DNA of 64,000 nucleotides from the NCBI RefSeq assembly GCF_025527015.1, contig NZ_JAODIM010000030.1, forward strand, positions 1-64,000, read 5' to 3'. Positions 1 through 14,470 of this stretch are shown here, one piece after another. The DNA is from Winslowiella arboricola. Lineage in GTDB: Bacteria; Pseudomonadota; Gammaproteobacteria; Enterobacterales; Enterobacteriaceae. Each line of letters begins with the position of its first letter. Within the stretch, counting starts at the first letter, position 1. The notes under the pieces were generated by a model. That model was not told the origin of the DNA, did no database searches, and saw nothing but the letters and a program-made list of their open reading frames with translations. The translations under genes and the position numbers were made by a program.

Positions 1-65
1 CTTCCGGCGGTTCGTGTTACCGAACCTCCTGACACCGCGCTGTGTAAGCCGTTGTTCCGTGTCAG

Positions 66-120
66 TGGAGGCGCAGTATAGGGAATTTCTGGCGGGTGAC
101 AAGCGTTTATTATAAAAAAA
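66..120 (-). promoter_or_regulatory. rRNA operon P1 promoter with start of the rrn leader
   Basis: Read on the minus strand there is a -35 TTGTCA (102-97), a 16-base spacer and a -10 TATACT (80-75). A GC-rich discriminator GCGCCTCC follows, with the predicted start at about 66. The bases after it (ACTGACACGGAACAACGGC) match, from memory, the start of E. coli rrn P1 transcripts. The AT-rich stretch at 103-120 fits an UP element. A hairpin GGTTCG/CGAACC lies at 9-26 in the leader. In E. coli hemG also sits directly upstream of an rrn operon (rrnA), so a 16S gene should lie just beyond the left edge. The GC-rich discriminator is the feature tied to stringent control in rrn promoters. Confidence 0.88.
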
Positions 121-157
121 TGACTGAGCGTTGTAATTTTCGACAAAGCGCGGATTT

Positions 158-694
158 TTACTGCGCCTTGCCTGGTAAATGAGCAAATTCCTGAGCAAAA
201 CGAGCCACTTGCGTCCAGTCAGTATATTCGACTTCTTTCGAGGTATCGGTCTCACCGCCGGTCATGCGCATAATCAGCTGAATCATCACCCGGTCAAACC
301 AACGATAACGCGCATAGCGCAACGCACCGGCAAATACTGCGCAACAGTCAGGCTGCCATGGCGACTGTAATAAGAACTTACGCGTATAGGCATTGGTTTG
401 CGGCGTCCGCTTATCCACTTTACGTGCGGTAAGGTTCACGCAGAAGAAGCCGCTGGCGCGTTGCTGTAACTCATGCAGATGACGCTTAACGAATTTTGCT
501 ACCGCTGGATGGAAATGACCGTAGTGGATGGAGCCACCAATTAACACGCGATCATACTGCGACCAGTCGATCTGTTCGACCCGCAGGATATTAAACACAT
601 CACACTCCATCTCCTCTTTAATACTGTTAGCTATATAAGAGGCGATTTCACGCGTCTGGCCTTCACGGCTGGAAAAAAGAATAAGCGCTTTCAT
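158..694 (-). CDS. hemG: Menaquinone-dependent protoporphyrinogen IX dehydrogenase HemG
   Basis: 178 aa, the usual length of HemG (about 180). It is a flavodoxin-fold enzyme that oxidises protoporphyrinogen IX to protoporphyrin IX and passes electrons to the quinone pool, the penultimate heme step. The N-terminus [14 protein letters not shown] is the flavodoxin FMN phosphate loop, and the GGSIHYGHF segment near residue 55 is the second flavin loop. It is the last gene of a minus-strand run trkH-hemG, with trkH ending 17 bases upstream, as in E. coli. It is followed by an rRNA promoter pointing the same way. No oddity seen. Confidence 0.96.
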   Translation of the reverse strand: MKALILFSSREGQTREIASYIANSIKEEMECDVFNILRVEQIDWSQYDRVLIGGSIHYGHFHPAVAKFVKRHLHELQQRASGFFCVNLTARKVDKRTPQTNAYTRKFLLQSPWQPDCCAVFAGALRYARYRWFDRVMIQLIMRMTGGETDTSKEVEYTDWTQVARFAQEFAHLPGKAQ

Positions 695-711
695 AGTTTT
701 TACTCGTGGTT

Positions 712-2163
712 TTATTCACGCCAGAACGTTGGAGTAAACAGCACCAACAGCGTAAATACTTCAAGACGCCCAAACAGCATCGTGACAATCAAAATCCATT
801 TCGCCACGTCATTCATCGACGTGAAGTTATCGGCAACCACTCCAAGGCCCGGGCCGAGGTTATTAAGCGTAGCCGCAACCGCCGCAAATGCAGAGAAATC
901 ATCGACGCCGGTGGCAATAATCGCCAGCATGCTGAGAATAAACACCAGTGCATAGGCAGAGAAGAATCCCCAAACTGCTTCGAGGATCCGTTCCGGCAGT
1001 GCGCGATTGCCCAGTTTAATGGTGTATACCGCATTCGGGTGCACCAGCCTTTTCAGTTCACGCGATCCCTGTTTAAACAGTAACAGAATACGGATTACCT
1101 TCAGGCCACCGCCGGTGGAACCAGCACAGCCACCAATAAAGGCGGAACACAATAATAGCACCGGCAGGAACAGCGGCCAGCGCGCAATACTGTCAGTGGT
1201 AAATCCGGCGGTGGTTGCCATTGATACCACCTGGAAGAAGGCCTGATTCAGGGTTTGCATTCCAGTCTGGTAAACATCGTGGAACCACAGAACCAGGGTA
1301 CAGACCACCACCAGCGTCAGCTGCACGCCAATAAACATACGGAACTCAGGGTCACGCCAGTAGACACGCAGGTTACGCCCACTCAGTAATGAGAAATGCA
1401 AACCGTAGTTACAACCAGAGATCAGCAGGAAGATGGCAATAATGGTGTTAATGGTCGGACTGTTAAAATAACCGATGCTGGCATCATGGGTCGAAAAGCC
1501 GCCGATGGCGATAGTGGAGAAGCTATGGCCTATCGCATCAAACAGCGGCATCCCGGCAATCCACAGCGCCAGCGCACAGGCGACCGTCAGTAACACATAG
1601 ATTAGCCACAGAGTTTTGGCGGTTTCGGCTATGCGCGGGCGCATCTTGTTATCTTTTAGCGGCCCGGGCATTTCGGCGCGATACAGCTGCATACCGCCGA
1701 CGCCGAGAATCGGCAAAATCGCCACTGCCAGCACAATGATCCCCATACCGCCGAGCCACTGTAACATCTGACGATAGAACAGAATCGCCTTGGGCAGTGA
1801 GTCCAGCCCGACCAGCGTGGTCGCGCCGGTGGTGGTTAAACCGGAAAAGGATTCAAAAAATGCGTCGGTAATGCTCAGGTTGGGTTGTTCGGAGAAGATA
1901 AACGGCATCGCCCCCACGCTGCCCAGCACGGTCCAGAACAGCACGACTATCAGAAAGCCTTCGCGCGGTTTTAACTCGCTCTTCTGCTTGCGATTCGGCC
2001 ACCACAGCAGCGCGCCGATAATCAGTGCCATAAAGAACGTCTGACTGAAGGCGCGTCCGGCCCCATCGCGATAAATCAACGCCACCAAACCGGGGACGAT
2101 CATCGTTCCGGAAAACAGAATGACCAACAAACCGACGATGCGGGTAATGGCACGAATATGCAT
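712..2163 (-). CDS. trkH: Trk system potassium uptake membrane protein TrkH
   Basis: 483 aa, full length for the TrkH/TrkG channel subunit of the Trk potassium uptake system, which works with cytoplasmic TrkA. The protein is hydrophobic throughout. It shows the four internal M1-P-M2 repeats whose pore loops carry the selectivity glycines: [10 protein letters not shown] (about 109-118), [21 protein letters not shown] and LNNLGPGLG. It starts with ATG at 2163 and lies between yigZ and hemG in one direction, so it is probably cotranscribed with yigZ, pepQ and hemG as in E. coli. Confidence 0.96.
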   Translation of the reverse strand: MHIRAITRIVGLLVILFSGTMIVPGLVALIYRDGAGRAFSQTFFMALIIGALLWWPNRKQKSELKPREGFLIVVLFWTVLGSVGAMPFIFSEQPNLSITDAFFESFSGLTTTGATTLVGLDSLPKAILFYRQMLQWLGGMGIIVLAVAILPILGVGGMQLYRAEMPGPLKDNKMRPRIAETAKTLWLIYVLLTVACALALWIAGMPLFDAIGHSFSTIAIGGFSTHDASIGYFNSPTINTIIAIFLLISGCNYGLHFSLLSGRNLRVYWRDPEFRMFIGVQLTLVVVCTLVLWFHDVYQTGMQTLNQAFFQVVSMATTAGFTTDSIARWPLFLPVLLLCSAFIGGCAGSTGGGLKVIRILLLFKQGSRELKRLVHPNAVYTIKLGNRALPERILEAVWGFFSAYALVFILSMLAIIATGVDDFSAFAAVAATLNNLGPGLGVVADNFTSMNDVAKWILIVTMLFGRLEVFTLLVLFTPTFWRE

Positions 2164-2199
2164 CCAGCCGTTTCCTTAACCTGACAAATAAAAAGAGAG

Positions 2200-2817
2200 T
2201 TATGGTTTTACCGGGATAAGCTGAAGCGCGCCCCGGCTAAAGTCTGATAAATTTTGGGTGAACCCCTCAAGCTGCGCATAAGGCAGCGCCAGATTGATCG
2301 TCACCACATCTGAAAACTCGCTGTCCAGCAGTCTGCCATCAAAGCGCTGGATCATGCGTTCAACATCGCCCAGTTGCGCATAGTCACAGCACAACCAGAA
2401 AGCTCGCATTGGTACTTTCTGCACCCGAGCCAGCCGTTTTAATCCCTGCTGAACGCCGCCGCCATAAGCTTTGACCAGCCCTCCGGTGCCAAGCTGAATA
2501 CCACCGTAGTAACGCACCACCACGGCGGTAATTTCGCCGACATTGCTGCCCATCAGCTGCGCCAGCATCGGTTTTCCTGCGGTGCCTGAGGGTTCGCCAT
2601 CGTCAGAGAACCCCAGCTGTTGCGAATCATTTGGCGCGCCAGCCACCCATGCCCAGCAATGATGCCGGGCAGCGGGATGTTCACTCCTGACCTGTTGCAC
2701 AAACGCACGCGCCGCTTCGCTGCCGTCGGTATGCGCCAGCAGCGTAATAAAACGGCTTTTTTTGATCGTTTCCTCGCTGACGCTAACCGGCTCAGCGGGG
2801 ATGTCATAAGCATCCAT
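2200..2817 (-). CDS. yigZ: IMPACT/YigZ family protein
   Basis: 205 aa, matching the roughly 200-residue YigZ family (IMPACT N-terminal domain followed by a ferredoxin-like C-terminal domain). The conserved central block includes GFSDDGEPSGTAGKPML and YYGGIQLGTGGLVKAYG, both family hallmarks. The molecular role is not established; IMPACT-type domains bind GCN1/ribosome-linked partners in eukaryotes, and a nucleic-acid or translation-linked role is only suspected here. The start ATG overlaps the pepQ stop codon by one base, so the two genes are translationally linked. Confidence 0.93.
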   Translation of the reverse strand: MDAYDIPAEPVSVSEETIKKSRFITLLAHTDGSEAARAFVQQVRSEHPAARHHCWAWVAGAPNDSQQLGFSDDGEPSGTAGKPMLAQLMGSNVGEITAVVVRYYGGIQLGTGGLVKAYGGGVQQGLKRLARVQKVPMRAFWLCCDYAQLGDVERMIQRFDGRLLDSEFSDVVTINLALPYAQLEGFTQNLSDFSRGALQLIPVKP

Positions 2818-4148
2818 CAGGCAAGATTCAGATCACGCGTCATATTTTCGACACGATTGTCGTAAATCACCACATTGTCTTCGATACGGATGCCGCCATA
2901 AGGCTTCAGCGCTTCGATACGTTCCCAGTCGAAGTACTGACTAAATTTGCCTGCGCGCCATGGCGTTAACAAGGATTCGATAAAGTAGAGGCCCGGCTCG
3001 ATAGTCAGCACCATACGCGGTTCAAGCACGCGCGTGCAGCGCAGATAAGGATATTGCGCCGGCGCCGCCAGATGCGTACCGCTATCGTCCTGCATAAAAC
3101 CGGCAACATCATGGACCTGCAGACCCAGCGGATGCCCCAGACCGTGCGGCAGGAAAGGTCCGGTCAGATTTTCTTTGACCATCGCCTCGGCGCTCAGCCC
3201 ACTGACCAGCTGATGCTTCAGCAACAGTTTAGCGATGCGATGATGCATCTGCTCATGGTAGTCGGTATAGCGTACCCCTGCCTTCAGCGTATCAATCAGC
3301 GCCAGCTCTTCGTCATTAAGATCTTTCACCAGCTCCGCAAACAGGCTATCGCCCTGCGCGGCATAGGTACGGGTTAAATCCGCAGCATAACCGTTATATT
3401 CCGCACCGGCATCGATCAGGAAGCTAAGCTGCTGTTCCGGCGCCTGATGCTGGAGCTGAGTATAGTGCAGCACCGCCGCATGCTCATTCAGCGCGATAAT
3501 ATTGCCATAGGGCACATCGGTATCGCGGTGGCCGGTCGCTGTCAGGTAGGCGATATTGATATCAAATTCACTCATGCCGGAGAGGAATGCTTCCTTCGCC
3601 GCACGATGCCCCAGCACCGCCACTTTCTGCGCCTGGCGCATACAGGCCAGCTCATAATCGGTTTTATAAGAACGATGATAATGCAGGTAATCCAGTACGC
3701 CCTGCGGGTTCACACGGTCAGACTGAATATCCAGCTGCGCCGCACGCTGCGGCACCGGCCCAATATAGGCCACATTCTGCCGCTGCGCGGGCAGCAGTTG
3801 GGCAATCTCGTCAGCATTTTTCAGCTGGATAATCTCGATTTCGTCGGTCCAGAAACTGTTCGGCAATGGCTCAACGTTATGCCAGTAATCAACCGGCGAA
3901 TAGAACCACAGCTTCGGCTTATTGACGCCATCAACCCACAACCAGCAGCCAGGCACTTGCGTTACCGGCACCCAGGCTTTGAATTGCGGATTGACCTTGA
4001 AGGGATAGCTGTGGTCGTCGAGGAAAACCGTCAGTAATTCCCCGGAATGGATCAGCATGGCATCAAGCTTAAAGCGAGCCAGCAGTTGCTGCGCACGCTG
4101 CTGCAGCACGGAAATATGATCTTTATAGAGCGTAACCAGTGAGTCCAT
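2817..4148 (-). CDS. pepQ: Xaa-Pro dipeptidase PepQ
   Basis: 443 aa, the same length as E. coli PepQ. It is a cytoplasmic metallopeptidase of the M24 pita-bread fold that cleaves X-Pro dipeptides. The dinuclear metal ligands are visible in order: [17 protein letters not shown] (two Asp), [13 protein letters not shown] (His), [10 protein letters not shown] (Glu) and GIRIEDNVV (Glu). A second SD-preceded ATG is not needed; ATG 4148 aligns with the E. coli start. It is divergent from fadB across a 188-base gap that carries the FadR operator. Confidence 0.97.
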   Translation of the reverse strand: MDSLVTLYKDHISVLQQRAQQLLARFKLDAMLIHSGELLTVFLDDHSYPFKVNPQFKAWVPVTQVPGCWLWVDGVNKPKLWFYSPVDYWHNVEPLPNSFWTDEIEIIQLKNADEIAQLLPAQRQNVAYIGPVPQRAAQLDIQSDRVNPQGVLDYLHYHRSYKTDYELACMRQAQKVAVLGHRAAKEAFLSGMSEFDINIAYLTATGHRDTDVPYGNIIALNEHAAVLHYTQLQHQAPEQQLSFLIDAGAEYNGYAADLTRTYAAQGDSLFAELVKDLNDEELALIDTLKAGVRYTDYHEQMHHRIAKLLLKHQLVSGLSAEAMVKENLTGPFLPHGLGHPLGLQVHDVAGFMQDDSGTHLAAPAQYPYLRCTRVLEPRMVLTIEPGLYFIESLLTPWRAGKFSQYFDWERIEALKPYGGIRIEDNVVIYDNRVENMTRDLNLA

Positions 4149-4291
4149 TAACTTCTCTCCGATGCACGAAAAAGTGTCCGCATCTTATCACAGCCAATTG
4201 CACGATGCCGTTTTGCCGCGGCTGTGATCTTGTTAGCAAATAAGCAAACTTCTGTTTGCAAATAATTAACATCAAACCCAAACTCCAGATC

Positions 4292-4308
4292 ATCTGGTAT
4301 GACCAGAT
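4292..4308 (+). promoter_or_regulatory. FadR operator upstream of fadB
   Basis: The 17-base sequence ATCTGGTATGACCAGAT is a near-perfect inverted repeat. It differs by one base, as I recall it, from the E. coli fadB FadR operator (ATCTGGTACGACCAGAT). It ends 28 bases before the fadB start codon, so FadR binding would block the fadBA promoter. Acyl-CoA releases FadR, making the operon inducible by fatty acids. The same gap must also hold the divergent pepQ promoter, which I could not pin down. Confidence 0.9.
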
Positions 4309-4336
4309 CCCTTTATCGCGGTTTCAGGAGACTGAC

Positions 4337-7697
<3,361 letters not shown>

Positions 7698-7748
7698 TTG
7701 GCGGGCGGCGAGAACGCCGTCATTACGGTTAATGCAAATCATTAACAC

Positions 7749-7808
7749 GGGCGGCGATAACGCCGCCCCTACACCCGCTTTACTGTAGGGGCGGCGTTAT
7801 CGCCGCCC
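7749..7808. repeat. Paired REP-like palindromes (BIME-like) between fadA and fre
   Basis: Two 25-base copies of one motif lie in opposite orientation, 7749-7773 and 7784-7808, with a 10-base spacer. Each copy is itself a palindrome (GGGCGGCG-ATAA-CGCCGCCC) with a CCTACA tail. A degraded third copy, GGGCGGCGAGAACGCCG, sits at 7703-7719. The element fills the gap between the convergent genes fadA and fre. The same two 25-mers occur again at 10915-10980. REP pairs of this form in enterobacteria stabilise upstream mRNA 3' ends or end transcription; no function is shown here. Confidence 0.85.
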
Positions 7809-7814
7809 TCCAGA

Positions 7815-8516
7815 TCAGATAAAGGCAAAAGCATCGCCATACATATGCGCTTCCAGCGCGCCACGCTCGGCACAAAAACGCTCGCGGGCGATTTTCGCCA
7901 TCTCAAAACGACCGGCAATGTAGATATCGTGCTCACTGAGGGTGCCGTAATCCTGCATCACCGCGGTTAATACCGTACCGCTGCGTCCTGGCCAGCCCGC
8001 TTCAGGCTGCTCAACCACCGGAATCACCTTCAGATTAGGATGCTTCACCGCCAGCGCGTTAAGCTCCTCCAAATCGTACAGATGTTTCAGCTCACGGCCA
8101 CCCCAGTAGATGGCGATGTCGCGCTGCGGCTGCTGCGCCAGTGCGGTCAGCAGAATTGAGCGCGCATAGGAGAAGCCAGTCCCCCCGGCGATCAGGATCA
8201 GCGGACGGCTGCCCTCTTCGCGCAGGAAAGCGTCACCATGAGGAATATCAACGGTAATTTCGCGCTGCTGCTGGATGCGTTCCATCACGGCCATCGCATA
8301 GAGGTTCAGTTCAGAAGCGCCGATATGCAGTTCGATTATATCTTTTTCCATTGGCGTCGACGCCAGCGAGAACGGACGCTTATCACGCTCATCCATCACT
8401 ACCATCAGATACTGGCCAGCCTGGAAGCAAAAATCAGCTTCCGGCACCAGTCGCACCCGGTAAACGGTATCGGTAATCGCTTCAACCGAGGTCACTTTAC
8501 AGCTCAATCTTGTCAT
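7815..8516 (-). CDS. fre: NAD(P)H-flavin reductase Fre
   Basis: 233 aa from ATG 8516, the exact length of E. coli Fre. The frame is open upstream to 8546, but [14 protein letters not shown] aligns with the E. coli start. It reduces free flavins with NAD(P)H; the reduced flavin can serve UbiX/UbiD chemistry, ribonucleotide reductase repair and ferric reduction. It is a ferredoxin-NADP reductase-like fold, with RPFSLAS near residue 47 (flavin binding) and [11 protein letters not shown] near residue 110 (nucleotide binding). It lies 47 bases downstream of ubiD on the same strand, probably one transcript. Confidence 0.97.
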   Translation of the reverse strand: MTRLSCKVTSVEAITDTVYRVRLVPEADFCFQAGQYLMVVMDERDKRPFSLASTPMEKDIIELHIGASELNLYAMAVMERIQQQREITVDIPHGDAFLREEGSRPLILIAGGTGFSYARSILLTALAQQPQRDIAIYWGGRELKHLYDLEELNALAVKHPNLKVIPVVEQPEAGWPGRSGTVLTAVMQDYGTLSEHDIYIAGRFEMAKIARERFCAERGALEAHMYGDAFAFI

Positions 8517-8563
8517 GCGTTCCCTCTGTCGGGTCGTCATTATCATAGGTTCACTGCGGCGGA

Positions 8564-10048
8564 TTAACGCTGCGGCGACTGATTAAAAATGGCTAACTCA
8601 TCCCAAATAGCATCAATGCGCGCGGTGACTGCGGCATCTTTAACGATTGGCCGCCCCCACTCGCGATCGGTTTCACCCGGCCACTTATTGGTGGCATCTA
8701 AACCCATTTTTGAACCCAACCCGGAAACCGGCGAGGCAAAATCAAGGTAGTCGATTGGTGTGTTCTCAACCAGCACGGTATCGCGCGCCGGATCCATCCG
8801 CGTAGTAATGGCCCAGATGACATCATTCCAGTCGCGCGCATTGACGTCATCATCACAGACAATAACAAATTTGGTGTACATAAACTGGCGCAAAAATGAC
8901 CATACGCCCATCATGACGCGCTTGGCATGTCCGGCGTACTGCTTTTTCATCGTGACAACGGCCAGCCGGTACGAACAGCCTTCCGGCGGCAGATAGAAAT
9001 CGACAATTTCGGGAAACTGCTTTTGCAGAATCGGCACAAAGACTTCGTTCAGCGCCACACCCAGTACCGCCGGTTCATCAGGTGGACGACCGGTATAGGT
9101 TGAATGATAGATGGCATTACGACGTTGCGTTATGTGCGTTACGGTGAAGACCGGGAAATTATCCACTTCATTATAGTAACCGGTATGGTCGCCATACGGG
9201 CCTTCCGGCGCCATTTCGCCCGGTTCGATATAGCCTTCCAGCACAATTTCGGCGCTGGCGGGAATTTCCAGATCGCTGGAAATACACTTAACCACTTCGG
9301 TCTTATTACCGCGCAGCAGACCGGCAAAAGCATATTCAGAGAGCGAATCAGGGACTGGTGTCACCGCGCCAAGGATCGTGGCCGGGTCGGCGCCCAGCGC
9401 CACCGCCACCGGGAAACGTTCGCCCGGATGCGCCTGGCTCCACTCCTGAAAATCGAGGGCGCCGCCACGATGGGAAAGCCAGCGCATAATTAATTTGTTT
9501 TTACCGATCACCTGCTGGCGATAGATGCCGAGATTTTGCCGCTCTTTATGCGGGCCGCGGGTCACGGTTAATCCCCAGGTGATCAACGGTGCGGCATCTT
9601 CCGGCCAGCACTTCATTACCGGAATGCGCGACAAATCGACGTCATCGCCCTGCCAGATCTCTTCCTGGCAAGGGGCGTTGCGCAGCCGTTTGGTCGGCAT
9701 ATTCAGCACTTGTTTGAACTGCGGCATCTTATCGAACAGATCGCGAAAACCTTTCGGTGGCTCCGGCTCTTTTAAAAATGCCAGTAACTTACCTACTTCG
9801 CGCAGTGCGGTGACATCTTCCTGGCCCATGCCCATTGCGACACGCTTTGGCGTACCGAACAGATTGCACAGCACAGGCATATCATAGCCTTTCGGGTTTT
9901 CAAACAGCAGAGCCGGGCCGCCGGCGCGCAAGGTACGATCGGCAATCTCGGTCATTTCCAGTTCAGGATCGATCTCAAGAGTGATGCGTTTTAGTTCCCC
10001 GCGCTTTTCCAGCAGGGCAATGAAGTCGCGTAAGTCGTGGTATTTCAT
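8564..10048 (-). CDS. ubiD: 3-octaprenyl-4-hydroxybenzoate carboxy-lyase UbiD
   Basis: 494 aa against 497 in E. coli. It is a prenylated-FMN-dependent decarboxylase that removes the carboxyl group of the prenylated hydroxybenzoate ring during ubiquinone synthesis. Conserved family blocks include [33 protein letters not shown] (around the catalytic Glu region) and [15 protein letters not shown]. It needs the UbiX product, and ubiX is not in this window. The start is ATG 10048 (MKYHDLRDF). It is divergent from rfaH and probably cotranscribed with fre. Confidence 0.97.
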   Translation of the reverse strand: MKYHDLRDFIALLEKRGELKRITLEIDPELEMTEIADRTLRAGGPALLFENPKGYDMPVLCNLFGTPKRVAMGMGQEDVTALREVGKLLAFLKEPEPPKGFRDLFDKMPQFKQVLNMPTKRLRNAPCQEEIWQGDDVDLSRIPVMKCWPEDAAPLITWGLTVTRGPHKERQNLGIYRQQVIGKNKLIMRWLSHRGGALDFQEWSQAHPGERFPVAVALGADPATILGAVTPVPDSLSEYAFAGLLRGNKTEVVKCISSDLEIPASAEIVLEGYIEPGEMAPEGPYGDHTGYYNEVDNFPVFTVTHITQRRNAIYHSTYTGRPPDEPAVLGVALNEVFVPILQKQFPEIVDFYLPPEGCSYRLAVVTMKKQYAGHAKRVMMGVWSFLRQFMYTKFVIVCDDDVNARDWNDVIWAITTRMDPARDTVLVENTPIDYLDFASPVSGLGSKMGLDATNKWPGETDREWGRPIVKDAAVTARIDAIWDELAIFNQSPQR

Positions 10049-10375
10049 GCCTTTCCATCAATCGGGCCGGTGAATCGGCCATTATAGGGCTGATTCAGCG
10101 AGCATGCTTGTTTTTGTTCCTGCCGGGTATCCGACAGATCGCACAGTCAAATTATGTCGCGCGCCCAGAGTCTGATACAGATAAAGCGGGCGCGTCAATT
10201 TCCAATTTCAGGCAATGTGACAAAACGATGGCCAAAATGCTGCGGCTTTGTCACGATGACTTCGGATATTTCGTAGCCAGCGCGCAGCAGCAAATCCAGC
10301 TAACACGCGTGATGTTGCTACAACTCTGACAGCAGTTTTGCTATTCTTAGCGTCTGGTAATTGGAAAGTGACATT
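10049..10375. other. Intergenic region between divergent ubiD and rfaH
   Basis: 327 bases without a convincing gene; a 73-codon frame at 10108-10329 has no recognisable product. It should contain the ubiD-fre promoter (minus) and the rfaH promoter (plus). Near the rfaH end CTACAA at 10318-10323 and TATTCT at 10342-10347 are 18 bases apart and could be weak -35/-10 elements, which I do not regard as proven. The region has lower GC than the genes on either side. Confidence 0.5.
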
Positions 10376-10864
10376 ATGGAATCCTGGTATTTACTGTACT
10401 GCAAACGTGGTCAACTGTTGCGCGCAAAAGAGCATCTTGAGCGCCAGTCAGTTCATTGCCTGAGCCCGATGATTGCACTGGAAAAAATCGTGCGCGGTAA
10501 ACGTACAACCGTCAGTGAGCCACTGTTTCCTAATTATCTGTTTATAGAGTTTGATCCCGAAGCGATTCACACCACCACCATCAGTGCGACACGCGGTGTC
10601 AGCCACTTTGTGCGCTTTGGCGCCCTGCCCGCTACCGTGCCGCACAATGTCATTCAGATATTGCAGACCGAGACACCGGAAAATATGGTCGACCCGGAAA
10701 CGCCGCAACCGGGCGATGAAGTGCTGATTATTGACGGCACTTTTGAAGGGCTGAAAGCCATTTTCACTGAGCCGGATGGCGAAGCACGCTCAATGCTGCT
10801 GCTTAATCTGCTGAATAAACAGATTGTCCGCAGCGTCGATAATTTACAGTTTCAGAAACTGTAA
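10376..10864 (+). CDS. rfaH: Transcription antitermination protein RfaH
   Basis: 162 aa from ATG 10376, the same length as E. coli RfaH. It is a NusG paralogue recruited to RNA polymerase paused at ops elements. It suppresses Rho-dependent termination in long surface-polysaccharide, sex-pilus and toxin operons, and its C-terminal domain refolds from helical hairpin to KOW barrel. The N-terminal NGN domain begins [12 protein letters not shown], with [12 protein letters not shown] and [10 protein letters not shown] typical of the family. The C-terminal end has [20 protein letters not shown] found no ops element in the wec operon here, so its targets lie elsewhere. Confidence 0.97.
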   Translation: MESWYLLYCKRGQLLRAKEHLERQSVHCLSPMIALEKIVRGKRTTVSEPLFPNYLFIEFDPEAIHTTTISATRGVSHFVRFGALPATVPHNVIQILQTETPENMVDPETPQPGDEVLIIDGTFEGLKAIFTEPDGEARSMLLLNLLNKQIVRSVDNLQFQKL

Positions 10865-10914
10865 TAGCGGGCGGTGCGTACGCCGCCATTACGTATCGCG
10901 GAAATCCTCGGGGC

Positions 10915-10980
10915 GGGCGGCGATAACGCCGCCCCTACAGGTTATTGCGCTCTTATGTAGGGGCGGCGTTATCGCCGCCC
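10915..10980. repeat. Second paired REP-like element between rfaH and hemB
   Basis: The two 25-base palindromes seen at 7749-7808 recur here at 10915-10939 and 10956-10980, inverted, with a 16-base spacer. A partial copy (GCGGGCGGTGCGTACGCCGCC) is at 10867-10887. Again the element fills the gap between convergent genes and ends 6 bases before the hemB stop codon. The identity of the 25-mers at two loci 3 kb apart marks a dispersed repeat family rather than two independent terminators. Confidence 0.85.
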
Positions 10981-10986
10981 GACTGA

Positions 10987-12015
<1,029 letters not shown>

Positions 12016-12052
12016 CTATCTCCGATTGGCATGGTGCAGGCTATCTTACTTG

Positions 12053-12137
12053 CCATTTTGAACCTGGGCAGTGCTCATTCCCCTCACGTACCTGCTTGTA
12101 CGCTCGGGTCATTGCGCGCTGTCCGCGTTCAAACTGG
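12053..12137. repeat. Large imperfect inverted repeat between hemB and tatD
   Basis: Two arms of about 40 bases, 12053-12091 and 12098-12137, are inverted copies of each other around the loop CTGCTT. For example CCATTTTGAACC at the left end matches the complement of the right-end CGTTCAAACTGG, and CACGTAC pairs with GTACGCT at the centre. The element fills the gap between tatD and hemB, both on the minus strand. It would form a long RNA hairpin between the two coding regions. It resembles, in size and placement, other enterobacterial intergenic palindromic repeats; I could not confirm a family name. Confidence 0.65.
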
Positions 12138-12162
12138 CGGCGACGATAACGCCTGAACATCA

Positions 12163-12945
12163 CTACCCTATTTTAAATAATTTACGACTATTCGCTGCTG
12201 TTTGCTGTGCTAACCATTCAGCCTCTTCACCACGCCAGGCGGCGACCTGCTGAACAATATGCGGCAGAAAACAGGGTTCATTACGGCGGGAAGGCGGCCT
12301 TGGTCTCATATCCCGTGGCAACAGATAAGGCGCATCGGTCTCCAGCAGTAAACGCTCTGCGGGGATCAATGGCAGTAGTTCACGTAATTCCAGTCCCCGA
12401 CGCTCATCGCACACCCAGCCGGTAATGCCGATCGATAAGCCAAGCGCCAGGCACTCTTCGATTTCCGCCTGGGTGCCGGTAAAGCAGTGCACCACCGCAC
12501 CAGGCAGTTTCTCAATCCAGGGTTTAAGGATGTCGATAAAACGTGAGTGCGCATCGCGACAGTGCAGAAACACCGGCATCGAGAGTTCCGCCGCCAGCTC
12601 CAGCTGGGCATTGAAAGCATACTCCTGCTGCTCCTGAGCGGAGAAATTGCGGTTAAAATCCAGCCCGCATTCCCCAATCGCCACCACCTGCTCACTCTCC
12701 GTCAGACGGCGTAAGGTGGCGGCGGTATCGCCCGACCACTCGCTGGCATGGTGAGGATGAACGCCCGCGGTTGACCAGCAGTAGTCCGGATGCTGGCGCG
12801 CCAGACTCTGCGCCTGCTGACTCTCCAGCGCATTGGTGCCGGTAATCAGTATGCCGGTGACGCCCGCTTCACGCGCGCGTTTAACTACCTTTTCACGATC
12901 TTTAGCAAATTGCGTACTGGTCAGGTTTACACCGATATCAAACAT
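12163..12945 (-). CDS. tatD: 3'-5' ssDNA/RNA exonuclease TatD
   Basis: 260 aa from ATG 12945, as in E. coli. It is a TIM-barrel metal-dependent nuclease of the TatD family, active on single-stranded DNA and RNA and not needed for Tat export despite its name. Metal-ligand motifs are GVNLTS (first strand; His of the usual HxH pair is absent, as in E. coli TatD), GECGLDF (Glu), FLHCRDA (His), VVHCFTG (His) and ETDAPYLLP (Asp). The open frame extends four codons upstream, but MFDIGVNLT matches the known start. A 213-base gap containing a hairpin and a 125-base repeat separates it from tatC. Confidence 0.95.
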   Translation of the reverse strand: MFDIGVNLTSTQFAKDREKVVKRAREAGVTGILITGTNALESQQAQSLARQHPDYCWSTAGVHPHHASEWSGDTAATLRRLTESEQVVAIGECGLDFNRNFSAQEQQEYAFNAQLELAAELSMPVFLHCRDAHSRFIDILKPWIEKLPGAVVHCFTGTQAEIEECLALGLSIGITGWVCDERRGLELRELLPLIPAERLLLETDAPYLLPRDMRPRPPSRRNEPCFLPHIVQQVAAWRGEEAEWLAQQTAANSRKLFKIG

Positions 12946-12964
12946 ATTTCTTTCCAAACAGTAA

Positions 12965-12980
12965 CCGCCCTTTCGGGCGG
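12965..12980 (-). other. GC hairpin just upstream of tatD
   Basis: CCGCCC-TTTC-GGGCGG forms a 6-bp GC stem 20 bases before the tatD start codon. It has no run of U after it on the minus strand, so it is not a standard terminator. It could shield or attenuate tatD mRNA. No known regulator site is recognised. Confidence 0.4.
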
Positions 12981-13033
12981 CTGGCTATGACTTTAAATTC
13001 CTCGCGGCAAGGCCGGAATCTCACATTTCTGAG

Positions 13034-13158
13034 ATGCCCTAAATAATTCGGGTTGCATCAAGGCGGCAAGCGAACGAATCCCGATGAGCGTAGTAAACTA
13101 CGTGATTCGGGTGAGTGAACGCAGCCAACGAAGAGGCAGTTCGAAGTATGACGGGCAT
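13034..13158. repeat. 125-bp palindromic intergenic repeat abutting tatC
   Basis: An imperfect inverted repeat has arms of about 60 bases. ATGCCC at 13034 is matched by GGGCAT ending at 13158, and the centre is CGTAG-TAAA-CTACG. ATTCGGG occurs on both sides (13055 region and 13113 region). The right end touches the tatC stop codon. The internal wording (GGTTGCATCAAGGCGGCAAG, GTGAGTGAACGCAGCC) looks like the dispersed palindromic repeats of Yersinia, Serratia and Pectobacterium genomes, an identification from memory. The RNA hairpin would separate tatABC from tatD. Confidence 0.72.
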
Positions 13159-13919
13159 CACGATTCAGACTCCTGTTCCTTATCATCATTATCCTGACGT
13201 CCCTTTCCTACATAGAAGCGACCAAAGAATACGCCGACTTCAAACAGGCAGTACATCGGAATAGCGAGCAAAGTTTGCGAAAGAACGTCTGGCGGCGTTA
13301 ATAACATGCCCACCACAAATGCGCCAACCAGCACATAAGGGCGCTTTGCCTTCAGATCTTCCGGGGTCGTCACGCCCGTCCAGCACAGCAATACGATCGC
13401 AATCGGCACTTCAAATGAGACGCCAAACGCCATAAACAGCGCCATGACGAAATCAAGATAGTTATTGATGTCAGTGGCTATCAGTACACCTTTCGGCGCG
13501 GTTGAGGCAAAAAAGCCAAACGCCAGCGGAAAGACGACGAAATAGGCAAAAGCCATACCGATATAAAACAGCGCTGAACTGGAAAACAGCAGCGGCATCA
13601 CCAGCTTGCGCTCATGGCGGTACAGTGCCGGAGCCACAAACGCCCACACCTGATGCAGGATCACCGGTATCGCAATAAATACCGAAACGATCATTGTCAG
13701 CTTGATGGGGGTAAAGAATGGCGAGGCCACATCAGTGGCGATCATACTGGCACCGGCCGGCAGCTGTTTGATTAGTGGTGCGGAAACGATTTGATAGATA
13801 TCATTTGAGAAGTAAGCCAGTGCCAGAAAAATGCCTAACACTGCGATAATGCAGTTCAGCAGGCGCTTGCGCAGCTCTATCAGATGACTGATCAGCGGCT
13901 GGGTATCTTCAACAGCCAT
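13158..13919 (-). CDS. tatC: Sec-independent protein translocase subunit TatC
   Basis: 253 aa against 258 in E. coli. It is an inner-membrane protein with six transmembrane helices that, with TatB, forms the receptor for twin-arginine signal peptides. The conserved N-terminal [12 protein letters not shown] and the first periplasmic loop are present, and the FEVPIA segment follows (about 170). The C-terminal tail is charged (DDKEQESES). The start codon follows the tatB stop by 2 bases, so tatABC are one operon. The stop codon borders a palindromic repeat. Confidence 0.97.
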   Translation of the reverse strand: MAVEDTQPLISHLIELRKRLLNCIIAVLGIFLALAYFSNDIYQIVSAPLIKQLPAGASMIATDVASPFFTPIKLTMIVSVFIAIPVILHQVWAFVAPALYRHERKLVMPLLFSSSALFYIGMAFAYFVVFPLAFGFFASTAPKGVLIATDINNYLDFVMALFMAFGVSFEVPIAIVLLCWTGVTTPEDLKAKRPYVLVGAFVVGMLLTPPDVLSQTLLAIPMYCLFEVGVFFGRFYVGKGRQDNDDKEQESES

Positions 13920-13921
13920 GT

Positions 13922-14467
13922 TTAACGTTCACCGCTAGTTTGAGTGGTTGAGGCCGGAGTGCGCACCACTGGAGTGGCTTCAGGTGCGGCAACAGCTTCC
14001 GGTTTAATCTCAGGTTCGGACTGAGTGACTGGTCCGGCAGCCTCAGGCGCCTGAACCGGTGCGCTGGCTTGCGTATCCGCTTCAGCTGGCGTCACGCCTT
14101 CATGTGACTCCTTCGGATCTTTCACCAAAGGGTTATGAATGGTATTGGCTTCGTCGTCAGCTTTTTCATTGTCACCGAGATAAGAGCGTTTCATGGACTC
14201 CGCTGATTTTTTCAGCTCTTCCATCGACTCTTTCAGCTCCGGCGACAGCGAATCTCTGCTGGCCTGCTCGACTTTTCTCAGGCTGTCCTGCAGTTCCTGC
14301 AGCTTAAGCTCCTGCGCCAGTTCATTTTGCACATTGGATGCCAATGAGCGCAGCGCGCGGATCCAGCCGACCACGGTTCTGACCGCAACCGGTAAGCGTT
14401 GCGGACCCAGCACCACCAGCCCGATAACGAACACCAATACCAGTTCACTAAAACCTATGTCGAACAC
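13922..14467 (-). CDS. tatB: Sec-independent protein translocase subunit TatB
   Basis: 181 aa, similar to E. coli TatB (171). It has a single N-terminal membrane helix ([26 protein letters not shown], residues 1-26) with the family's Glu at position 8 and a GP hinge. An amphipathic helix follows to about residue 95. The low-complexity C-terminal half (110-181) is rich in Pro, Glu, Ala and Thr and is dispensable in the family. TatB binds TatC in the substrate receptor. It lies 3 bases after tatA. Confidence 0.96.
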   Translation of the reverse strand: MFDIGFSELVLVFVIGLVVLGPQRLPVAVRTVVGWIRALRSLASNVQNELAQELKLQELQDSLRKVEQASRDSLSPELKESMEELKKSAESMKRSYLGDNEKADDEANTIHNPLVKDPKESHEGVTPAEADTQASAPVQAPEAAGPVTQSEPEIKPEAVAAPEATPVVRTPASTTQTSGER

Positions 14468-14470
14468 GGC

